A DNA stretch of 64,000 nucleotides from Membranipora membranacea. Taxonomy: Eukaryota > Bryozoa > Gymnolaemata > Cheilostomatida > Membraniporidae. The translations under genes were made by a program, and so were the position numbers. Location of the stretch: assembly GCA_914767715.1 (NCBI GenBank), contig OU612069.1:21695387-21759386 (forward strand). Reading direction: 5' to 3'. The notes under the pieces are model-generated. The model saw nothing but the letters and a program-made list of their open reading frames with translations, was not told where the DNA came from and ran no database searches. Positions 45,901-57,900 of this stretch are shown here, piece by piece (position 1 is the stretch's first letter; every line of letters begins with the position of its first letter).

Positions 45901-48900
45901 GGGGAATTGAATATCAACATTATATATTGTGCTATGGATAATTGTTGAGTATTTTTCAGGTTATTTGAATCATTTTTTTCACTTCCTAGCGCTGTTTGTT
46001 GTTACCTCAGAATCCATTAATGCTGTCATAAAAGGGATGCTAATCACTATCTAGCAGATATAGTGACATACCAATTTGTGATGTACCTTAATGTTTGATT
46101 TAGCCAAAGATTGAACTTGTTGAGAGGTATTGACACAGTTGGATTGAGTGCTATATTTTTCCTCTTGCTGACATGGCCTTAATCCATCAAATTGCACAGC
46201 CTTCCCATGATGCAGCGATTTGGATTTCCAAGATAAATAAAGTCAAACTTTTTTTACATACCATGCACCATGTAATTCTTTAATTTTCATTTTGTTAGGA
46301 GTTGTTTCCTCAAAGTAAAATAGAATGACTCATAACACGTTTTCTACATCCCACTTATGAAATAAAATGGTATGGTAGAAAGTTCATCCATTCTCCCTGG
46401 TTGAACATTAATGAACCTTGATTACAAACAGATGCACATGAACAACCATCTGAGAGCCCTGAGCGTGTTTATTGAGTTAATTTTAGTTTGATCAATGGAA
46501 ACAAAAACCTGTGTTCCTAGACAATACTGTGTGCCATGAGAATGTTTTGTCTTATATAATTATAATATATATCTATGATATAGGCGCTGGCTGACCTTGT
46601 TAGATTTATTTATCAATATGGATAATAAGTAGGCTATGGCTACAGCAGATCTTCTCAGCTCTTTATTATTTTATTCATTGACCCTCCTCCATACCACTGA
46701 ATAGATAGTATAGGCAGCCCACTGTATGTATAGGTAGAATAGATAGATACTGCTTAACTTGCTGGCTAGATAGGCAGAAGCAGGTTGAATTTTTAGAGGT
46801 AGGATAATAGTCTTTGGATACCCAGGCATAGTTGAGCTGCAATTTTTTTAAATTGATTTCATAACTAAACAAGCAAATCACGATATCTCAAAAAATTTCA
46901 TCTGCTGGTCCCTTACCCTGTCTTGTCAAGCTTTGTCGGAGGGGTTCCCCTCTCCTTCCAGCAATGCTTGTCATGAAAGGCCACTGTTTGCAATGGCCTT
47001 GCAGGATGTGGCACTTTGAAGACTTCTCTTTCAGAGAGTATACAATAACAAATTCAATAAAATTTAAGAGGTTAACGGTTCCCATAATGCATATCTGGAT
47101 ATAGAATTACCAAAGTATATTGAGGCCAATTATAATGTGACTTGAATTTTTTAGGGAAACCCATTTATTATATAACCATGGGCATTCACAATAAGCCGCT
47201 GGGTCACAAAGCGATATTAAATTCTGTAAATTTTCAACTGCACTATCATTGACCCACTGTCAAGGTCTCTTGTCCATAACCCATGATTTGAGTTTACAAA
47301 CTGCATATTTATTTGTTTAAAGAGGTTTTCTAGAAAGTTTACAGATAACAGAGTAGTTAAAAAGTAACTTGTTGACCTCTACACACAGTTAAATACACAA
47401 AAAAAAGGAGGTTATACATAAATAAATGACGATGTTCTAGAAATGGGAAAGTAAGTAAGTTATATATGGCTTTATAGAAATAGAAAATGATATATATATA
47501 TAAAATTATTGATCTTGTGACAATTATTATAAAAAGTATTAGTTAAAAGACAGTAGGCTGTCAGCCGTTTTGCATTTCAGTCTGAAATTGTGCAGCAGAT
47601 TTAAGAAAGCTGTTTTGCCAAAATGTGTCCTAAAAGAGGGTTTTATTACTGAACATTTACTTCTAAGGGAGCGTTGGTGTTGCACCAGGCGAAGAATATG
47701 CTTTGATGCTTTATTTTTGAATAATTTTTTATGTGTAAATTTGTGAAATAGGTAATGTCTTCTACTTTTTAAGGTGGGTAAGTTTAACAGTGATCTACCA
47801 GTTGTGACAGAAAACTTTTTAGGTGCAGATATTATGATTCTAATTGCTTTAATATAATTCTAGTGATGAAAATACAATTGCCGTTACGCAATGCAAGGTG
47901 TAATATCGCATCCTACTGTATGCTAATGGTTCCTATGGAACCCTGTTGAGGTTTTATTATCAAACCATAAAACCATAAAGTTGAATCTTGGGAATGATGT
48001 AAAAATTCCTTATTCAGTAGATAAAGGGTTAGTCATAAAGAGATAAAGGGATTCATGCATAAATGATTTAACATTTATGGCATTTCAAGTAGTGTAAAAG
48101 CCTCTTAACAACTTTTAGCATAGCCTATATCAAACATGACAGTATATTTCAAGCTTGACATGTATGCAGATATTTGCCTTACTTGTGCTAAATCTTGATT
48201 AGCACCCATTTATGTCAGCATTAATGGATTCTGAGGTAACAATAAACGACCCTAGAGAGTGAAAAAATGATTCAAATAACCTGAAAAATACACAACAATT
48301 ATGCATGGCACAATATATAATGTTGATATTCAATTCCCCACCGTGTTTTGAAGTTTGTATGCTCTTTTCTACTTCTCGCAACATATCATCATCACCAATT
48401 TGCATCAAATGAGAAGAAAACTTCGTATTTTTGTTGAGTTGCGACATTTGCGACGTTAGTGGGTTCCAGCTATTTCGACGTTTAAAAAATTGCGACGTTT
48501 GTGGGTTTGCGACGTTTTAAAAACCCTTCGTTGCGACGTTTTTTGGATTGCGACGTTAGTGGAACGCTAGATTGCGACGTTTTGACGTTTGCGACGTTTG
48601 GGGGTTCAACAGGGGCAAAGCTTGTGTATGCCAAGTGGTCACTTTGAAAATTTGATACTCTACAACGCTATATAGGTTGATTTTAAGATGTGGAAATTGT
48701 TTATCAATGCAGGGACCTCCAGTTGACACCAGGCCTAGGACTAATAAACATTCTACTGTGGATATTGGCTACGCCCGTACAGGTAGGATAAAAACTAACT
48801 GCTTCCTTTAATCTTCAATCATTCATCATTTCAGTAAATCTTCAGTTAGAACCTCAAACTAACCAAGTGAGTTAACATGTCATCTACTTTTAAACTCGTG

Positions 48901-51900
48901 TGGGTTTCACTTCAAAATCTAAGGTTTCAGGGAAGTTATGCACTCAAATCACAGGGTCCTATCCGCTTGGCGCCTCCGGTTATTTGATTGCAGAATATGC
49001 CCAAAGTTGACTTACTCAGATGACAGGATTGTGACGTCATAGCTACATTTCTACTGCTATGATTCCTTCCGGATAGCTGTGTTATGTATGATGCATGCAT
49101 TGTGTGAGAAAATTGTCAGGTAGATGATTATTTTGTTATTTAAAACAAACACCACACGGTTGTTTCAGGAAGTCCGCCCATAATATCAATTGAGCAGTAA
49201 AAATCGAACTCAGTCAATCCCCATTTACGCCGATGGCATTTGTCCTCTTCTCTCATTTGTAGTTCTATGGGGCGCGATATTTTTACATTCAAGCTTACAA
49301 AGCAGTGAAGCATGGCTCCGCCAACATGGATGTTCTGGTTGTCTTATCAACCACTATTTCATATACCTACTCTGTTGGAGTACTTGTAGCTGCAATCATT
49401 ATGCAAACAGAGGAAAGTCCTAAAGTATTATTTGAGACCACACCGATGCTAATAACTTTCATCAGTCTTGGGAGATGGCTTGAGCATATTGCAAAGGGTG
49501 AGTACTCGTCCTGATCATACAAGTACGTACTAGTTGCGCAAAACATTTAAGCAGTTTATAGTTTTACATCATTATGTATTCTATGGTTCTCACATCTATT
49601 CTGATTTAGGGTGACATTCATCCTTGCATTATAATGCAGTGAAAATTCATGTAATAGACAGTCTATCATAAATTTAAAGACTTTATTCCAATACCATTAT
49701 TGCCAGGAAAGACCACAGAAGCAATTCACAAGTTGCTGTCCCTTCGAGCAACAGAACACTGCGTTTCATACCCAAGAATTGTCTGACAATTCTGTACAAT
49801 TCTAGAATTGTCAGAAACTGACCTATATATCATTACCCAACCAGCAACCATTATTGTGTAATTAACCCTGCCTGCTAAATAAATTACTTTCATTATTGAT
49901 ATTGTATAGCCATAGTATAAGCCTTTACAGTTCTAGTCAATATCATACAATTGGATATGCTGTAATGAATAGATATTGCTGTGCAAGGTAGCATCAAAAT
50001 CTATATTGCGGGAGGCCGAGGTTCAGATCAGAACTTTGCTACTAATAAAAATGTACAACATCGCTCCCCAGATGAGCGAGGAATTATTTTGTATCAACTG
50101 TCCTATATGCCTAAGTGGAGAGAAGTGATATGTGAATGAGGCCATATTATCCACAGAACCACTGACTACTGAAAATATGCTGACTGATGCTAAAAAAACT
50201 CAAACTTGGTGTCACATCAAGTAGTATGAGTACTGATTATTGGCATAGTCTAAACTACGCTCCTTGTGATTATTGAGAGTGAATGGCTTTCAGCTATTTC
50301 TATTTGTTGGCCAAAGATGCTCTGAGCATGGAGTTAGCTCTGAATGTTATCGTATGTGGACTGAGGGAGGCAAAGGTAAATCAACTATCGTAAGCCTGGT
50401 ATATATTCATTACCTGTCTACAAAGGAGCTCTTGATGTTATACTATATCATTCTCAGCCATCTCAGTTATACGGTGTACAGGAAGCAATTTTGGCATATT
50501 TCTCTCTCACTCTTGGATGGTAGTTCCCTAGTAGGTGTTGGCACTAGTACAGATAGTATTAAAATGTTAGACTAATGGCAACACCGTTTAATGTAATAAA
50601 TTTTAATCTGTCAGCTTGAGTGCCACAAGCAGGGAGATTGGCCAATAACAGGCATAATTACATAATTACCTTGATATCCTGGTTGTCAAAATTTTTAATT
50701 GTACAATTAAGTATAATTAACACTGTTTGTTAATCCTTCATACACATTCCATTGCACTTGTAACAAGTCATCATGACACACTTGTGGAATCAGAGAGACA
50801 GGAGTCATTGTAAGCTGACCTAACTTCCTGTCTTTTGCTGCTGATAATGAATGCGATGAGTTTTAAATTTCACGAATATTCATTTTTAAAATGATGGTTG
50901 TTTGGGTGTAATTGCAATCATGATCATTATTTGTCAGAAGAGTGAGGGGCGGGAAGTTGTAACATTTTATGCAAAACACTAGATAATTGTCCAAATTCCA
51001 TTTGTATATTTTTATCAATTTATTTCACCAAACTCTGCTTCAAAGCTCATCATTGTACAGAGTTATTATGTCAAGAATGAGATTGCCTCGCAAAAAAACC
51101 TTAAATTCTCAGGCGCCCTTATTCTCTAGTATTTGCAAAAAGGTTTCATTGATTTTCCGCGCTTCTTGGTCAACTTCAAGAGTTGAGCCAGCATTATATG
51201 ATAATCTGTGTCTTTACCCACAGGGTTGTCCATTTTGAAATCTACTGGTACCAGGGGCGTATATTCTAAAAAATTTCACTCACTGACTTTTCAGAGATGA
51301 GCATAATAATCGGGCGCAGCCGGATCCACACGCCGTAGGCGTGGCGGAGAGGGTGTGGGAGGGGCGCTTAAGGAAATTTTTGCATATCGGTAGCAAAATA
51401 GTGCAAGCAGAGAGGTTTTTCAATAGCTCACTGAGCTGTTGGGTACTTTCAGATAACAACTCAATAGCAGTAGAAGATTACGGTAAAAATGCTCCAGTTA
51501 TAAAGCACCCATTTGAAAAAAAAACTGACACAATCAACAATCTTATCAACAGTGATTATTAGGCGGACGCTCTACACACTGAGCTATTCAGCCACTCACG
51601 GAAATCCGTGGGCCGTGAGTGCTAATATACGCCACTGACTGGTACTGTATAAGTTCTGTGAAGGTTGCCTATGAATGCCAGTGTAAACAAAATGAACATT
51701 CTGACTGGCTTATCTTGATTATGACTTCATGGGTAAATAACTTGGATACCAACAATACATCCAATTATGCTTGGCTAAGATGTTGATGTCAATTGAAAGG
51801 TAAACAATTGGCAAATGACACTGAGAATCTTGTTCAAATTCAATAAGCTAATCTCATTGAAAATGATCAGGCAGATTAAACAATGCATTGTAGCCATTAA

Positions 51901-54900
51901 TTGAATTTTATGGTATATGGGTAGAGAGAAGCAAGAGTAAATCTAAAAGGCCTATCATTCAATGACACAATAGAACTCGTTTGTACAGAATGTCTGGTGG
52001 TCACTGTAAATTCTAAATTTATCAATGCAGCTGATAATAATAATCTGATAGCTTTGAAAGATTATCTGTTGAAAGGCTGTCCAGGCAATAATTTATATGT
52101 TTAAAATTTAACAGCTGTAATGGCCCTGCAAGCCCCTGATCTGAATTGTTGAAATGATTGAATTTCAGGTTGATAGAACCTTTAACATACCAAACTCTTT
52201 GATGCATGCAATTAATGGCTACAGTGTACAGTTTGATCTGTCTGATCAATTTCAATGAGATTAGCTTATTATTGAATTTGAACAAGATTCTCACAGTGTC
52301 ATCTGCCAATTGTTTACCTTTCAATTAACATCAACATCTTAGCCAAGCATAATTGGATGTATTGTTGGTATCCAAGTTATTTACCCATGAAGTCATAATC
52401 AAGATAAGCCAGTAAGAATGTTAATTTTGTTTACACTGGCATTCATAGGCAACCTTCACAGAACTTATGAGGTACCAGTAGATTTAAAAATGGACAACCC
52501 TGTGGATAAACACACAGATTATCATATAATGCTGGCTCAACTCTTGAAGTTGACCAAGAAGCGCGGAATATCAATGAACCTTTTTTGCAAATACTGGAGA
52601 ATAAGGGCGCCAGAGAATTTAAGGTTTTTTGCGAGGCAATCTCATTCTTGGCATAATAACTCTGTACAATGATGAGCTTTGAAGCAGAGTTTGGTGAAAT
52701 AATTTGATAAAAATATACAAATGGAATTTGGACAGTTATCTAGTATTTTGCATAAAATGTTACAACTTCCCGCCCCCTCACCCTTCCGTCAAAGAATGAT
52801 CATGATTGCACTTACACCCAAACAACCATCATTATAAAAATGAATATTCGCGAAATTAAAAATTCACGGCATTCATTATCAGCGGTAAAAGACAGGAAGT
52901 TAGGTCAGCTTACAATGACTCCTGTCTCTCTGATTCCACAAGTGTGTCATGATGACTTGTTACAAGTGCAATGGAATGTGTGTGAAGGATTAACAAACAT
53001 TGTTAATTATACTTAATTGGACAATTAAAAATTTTGACAACCAGGATATCAAGGTAGTTATGTAATTATGCCTGTTATTGGCCAATCTCCCTGCTTGTGG
53101 CACTCAAGCTGACAGATTAAAATTTATTACATTAAACGGTGTTGCCACTAGTCTAACATTTTAATACTATCTGTACTAGTGCCAACACCTACTAGGGGAC
53201 TACCATCCAAGAGTGAGAGAGAACTATGCCAGAATTGCTTCCTGTACACCATATAACTGAGATGGCTGAGAATGACATAGTATAACATCAAGAGCTCCTT
53301 TGTAGACAGGTAATGAATATATACCAGGCTTACAATAGTTGATTTACCTTTGGCTCCCTCAGCCCACATACCATAACATTCAAAGCTAACTCCATGCTCA
53401 GAGCATCTTTGGCCAACAAATAGAAATAGCTGAAAGCCATTCACTCTCAATATTCACAAGGAGCGTAGTTTAGACTATGCCAATAATCAGTACTCATACT
53501 ACTTGCTGTGACACCAAGTTTGAGTTTTTTTAGCATTTAGCAGTTGATACAAAGTAATTCCTCGCTCATCTGGGGAGCGATGTTGTACATTTTTATTAGT
53601 AGCAAAGTTTTCTGATAATTCAGCTAGCATAGTTTAGCTGATGTATTCTATTTATGCAGTTGCTCCCAATATTAACAGATTGCACAAAATATAACGTAGG
53701 GTATGGTACAACACAGAAGAGTTGAACATAAGTATTTTGTCGCGTCATCATATTCATTACTAAGAGTTTTCCGTGCTTACGAGAATTGTGAGCCAACAAT
53801 TCGAATGGAATGCTTTCATTTTCCATCACGATGATACGAAAAGAAAAGATTTGCCCCGGCGGGGAGTTGTACCTGGGCCTCCCGCAATATAGATTTCGAT
53901 GCTACCTTGCACAGCAATATCTATTCATTACAGCATATCCAATTGTATGATATTGACTAGAACTGTAAAGGCTTATACTATGGCTATACAATATCAATAA
54001 TGAAGGTAATTTGTTTAGCAGGCAGGGTTAATTACACAATAATGGTTGCTGGTTGGTTAATGATATATAGGTCAGTTTATGACAATTCTAGAATTGTACA
54101 GAATTGTCAGACAATTCTTGGGTATGAAACGCAGTGAGAAGCAACATGGGTTGAGCTCGATGCAGCAGGCAATATCTGCAGAGAAACTAAGATTGATGTG
54201 AACCAAGTACAGCGTGGGGATCTATTGAGAGTCAGACCTGGTGAGTCTTGTGCTTATTCTATGACATGCCTTCATGGCTTCTTTTCATCATGTGACTTGT
54301 ACAGTATAGTATTTAACTGGAGAGCCTACTTGAGTAGAGGGGGCAATCCTTTAGCTTTAGATTGTGTAGCAAGATTTTTATGACATTCATATTCACAGCA
54401 GTACCTACTAAAATGATCTACCAATGGCATGATCTCGTCTGTTGAGAGCTCTAAGGGGATATAACCCTTGCAAAATAGAACGGGAGATCTGAGAGCCCCA
54501 TTCGTTAACTTCTCTAGAAATAAAAAGACAGTTTTAAAATTATTTATTGATACACAAGAACTTGGTGATACCATTTTGGCCAACTTGATCATGTTAACAG
54601 GAGAGAAAGTACCAGTAGATGGTCGAGTCCAGTCAGGCTCCTCGCACTGCGATGAGTCGCTGATCACAGGAGAATCAATGCCAGTGAATAAGAATGAAGG
54701 AGATGATGTTATAGGTGGAAGCATAAACAAAAATGGATCGCTCATAGTCAAAACAATGCATGTTGGAGCTGACAGTGCACTTAATCAGATTGTAAGGCTA
54801 GTTGAAGAGGCTCAGAATAGTAAGGTAGGCTTCAGCTCGGTTGATAAAAATAACAAACTGCAAACAATTGTTGTTCTTGTTATTGATATGAGTGCAGGAG

Positions 54901-57900
54901 TCCAAAAAGTAATTATAGTCCCACCACAATCAAGTCTTACCCTTCAGCTGAAAAAACAGTTTAGATTGGTTCTTTAAATAAAATTAAAACAATCCAAAGC
55001 AATAATATAATAACTATGTACGGCTGTAGGTTCAAACTATTTCTTCTTCATCGTCACCTACAAAATCTTATTATTGTGTGTCATAGGTGCCAATACAGCA
55101 GCTAGCAGACACAATAGCCGGATACTTTGTCCCAGGAGTATGTATCATATCTATCACCACTCTGGTCATATGGGTCATTGTTGGATATGTCAGCCCACAA
55201 ACTATCATTCCGGGATATAACGAGGTAATTTTCCATCATATATCAATATATTTTTCACCGTTTTGAAAATAACTACGAATGAAATCGGAATCAACTGTAG
55301 TTTGAGAGATTGCGACCAGTTTCCTTTAGAAATACTTGGGCAGAGATTAGTGATTATTAATTCAGTCAATTTCACAAAAAGCATCAAAATAAAATGGCAA
55401 AAATTGGTTCCAAACACTCCATTGCCTCTCATAGTGGTGGATCTAGAGAGTGAATGGCGTCACTATTTCATTCTGTGAGGCTTCGCTGAACCTAACTAGC
55501 ACTGGACATTTGTATCTTCAGTATTCGGTGATCAGTATTAATTAATAATACCTTATTGAAGTTTGACATTTCCAAAGCTTTTTGCACGATGTAAATTTCA
55601 TTTAAAACAACAAAACATACCTTCTTTTTTCTTTCTTATAATGTAACATAGGGGAAAAAAATATGGGGCGCTTCACGCATTTGTAACCGAAAGTGACGAT
55701 CAACGCCACTGTATATGTTGATTGGCAGACAGGGTACTTGCCATAGTATTAGATGTTGTTAAATCTGGTGCAGAATTGACGGACAAATGAACACCATCAC
55801 CAGGAAATTGTTAGCATTTCCACAATGGACGACATAGGTTAGTGATAGGGAGGTGGGAGGGAAATTGACAGACTTATTTTCTTTCAAGGCCGGCGTGCTG
55901 ACCGGATGTAGATTGAAAGAAAGAATATGTGAGTAGCTGTGAACAGTAGTTCTAAGAAAGCCTATTATTGGCTGAGAACAATAGTTCTAAGAAAGCCTAT
56001 CATTGGCTGAGAACAGTAGTTCTAAGTTTTCCTTACCAATAAGTTGCCCTTAGTTGGTTGAGGGAGGGCAACTTTTTATTCAGTTGACCTGGATTATTTG
56101 TCATGTCTTGGGACTGATTGCCAAGACAAGGGAAAGTGTTATAAGGGCAGAAAAAAATCTTTTTTGTACCAAAAACTTTATTTTTTCTTTCTTATAATGT
56201 AACATAGGGGAAAAAATATGGGGCGCTTCGCGCATTTGTAACCGAAAGTGACGATCAACGCCACTCAGTTATTTAAAGTCAAAAATGCTCAGTTGTAGTT
56301 ATCTCCTCCTTACTTTTCCAAAAGCTATCTCCTTCCTACAGGTTTTAATTCAGAATAACCACATTTGGTCACCTGGATCGTTAGTCAATCAGCTAACTAT
56401 TCATTTATTTTTTTCTGCAAAAAACTCCAAATCTGACAAAAAATCTCCAAGTTCATGTTTTTCTGCTTGGGCAGAACTACACTTCGACATGGTAACTCAC
56501 AGACATCTGGTTTTTTTTGGAGCATCAGTTCATCACATTATCTAAATGAGTTTTTGAGGGCATGTTTGAAATATTTTTTTATCATATTTAAAATTGCGGT
56601 TTACTTTTTCATTACAGTGTTTATTTCATCCACCAGTGCAGTGGCAATGTTGCGCAAGGCAGTGCAAAGAGCCTATATAATTGTAGTTTCTATGCCATTG
56701 TGTACAGTTTCAAACAAATTTTAATTGCCTTTTATCAAAGAAGTGGAGCAATTTACAAATGACAATGGAGATGCTATACTGAACTTAAACAAAAGAATAT
56801 TTCTGTTGATTGATATAAGTTTTCAGTATAGATTGTGGTGACCCATCAGACACCCATCAAATTCTATCAGAATGACTATATACCTCAAAATAATTAATCT
56901 TCATCATTCTATATACATATTCAGAAATTTCCAAAATCTATATCCGATTCATACTCTGTTTGTCTTGTAGTATAGTATTGCACTTTTAGCCAGTCAGATC
57001 TGCACTTTTAACTCGATAGAATTTTTGATTTATATACGCTGCGTTAGATATCTTGTAATTCCTGCTCAGACCAAATATGTTTTCCAACCAGTATTCCAAG
57101 CCCGAAACCCCAGTTCTGATACAAAAATTGGCCCATATTGAGTGTATCCCGTTTTTTTATACCAATTATATTGCACCTAAGATACCATATCATTATTATG
57201 TTGAATCAATAGGCTCTAGTGGCTGGCTGCTCATAAATTTACATTTTTGAAAACGACCATGATACCTTGTCGACATTCAATGATCCACACTCTCTTTACT
57301 CAACAAAAGCATGGTCCATGCTTCTAAAAAAGTGATACAAGGTTGCGATCACTTCACTCTTGGCTAGCCGGGTAAACCTTCTTCCGGGAGTTATCGCACA
57401 ATCAAGTAGACGGTGCTCGGGGGAGAGGTGTTTATGCTATACCATCCTCACTTTGTATGTTTCTATATTCCGAAACATGGTTTGGATTTGGCTTTTTCAG
57501 TGGATACTGTTCAATGATAGCATTTTCAAAATAGACCCAAATGTTTGAGCTTAAATGTTACACGAATGTCATCCCAATATTTTTATTATTGAAAAACACT
57601 AATGTAATTATGCTGGATGCGTATAGGATTATGATAACTGTGTGTCTGGAGGGCTAACCCCTAATAAACTTATAATAAACACATAATATTCTTTGTGAAA
57701 TATTCTGCTGCATTTTCAGTGAGCTGGTATCTGTGTGGTCTACCTTGGTGTTCAATCTGTACATTTTTTCAAAATCATGCCCTGGGACTGTATCTATACT
57801 GCCACAAGTTATAATGTTGTTACTTTTGAGGATTCGGTTAGCCAAACAGGTGGGCTGCCTCAATAAACAACAAATCTGAGATGGCCTCCAAACAAAATTG

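Larger units (their letters stand above)
49757..54136. mobile_element. 4,380-bp foldback (palindromic) element inserted in the ATP7 exon
   Basis: The ends are CACTGCGTTTCATACCC and GGGTATGAAACGCAGTG. The flanks are AGAA at 49,753-49,756 and 54,137-54,140, a 4-bp target duplication. The left arm (to about 51,903) and right arm (from about 52,207) are inverted copies around an unpaired centre of about 300 bp. They differ by many substitutions, a deletion of roughly 90 bp in the right arm near 53,540, and a 386-bp hAT-like insertion in the left arm. CACTG ends with a small duplication recall the CACTA/Mirage/Chapaev group; no transposase is visible, so that class is inference. Confidence 0.88.
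49707..54240 (+). pseudogene. ATP7: ATP7 exon split by the foldback element
   Basis: The left part (49,707-49,756) encodes [16 protein letters not shown]. The right part (54,141-54,240) continues [11 protein letters not shown], then [12 protein letters not shown]. Together they make 150 nt in phase 1-1, exactly the sequence expected between LEHIAKG and EKVPVDG of the neighbouring exons. Reading from the left part into the inserted DNA gives a stop within about 15 codons. No GT..AG pair at the insertion edges would remove it in frame. The exon is therefore interrupted by insertion, not by a normal intron. Confidence 0.85.

Noticed and set aside
49757-54136. The palindrome as a normal or introner-type intron
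   Set aside because: No GT donor at the left edge pairs with an AG acceptor at the right edge to keep the frame; the options I tried give a stop or a frameshift. The 4-bp duplication fits transposition.
49757-54136. Palindrome as a chimeric-read artefact
   Set aside because: The arms differ by substitutions, a deletion and a nested hAT-like MITE, and the outer ends carry a target duplication. An artefactual fold-back would give identical arms.
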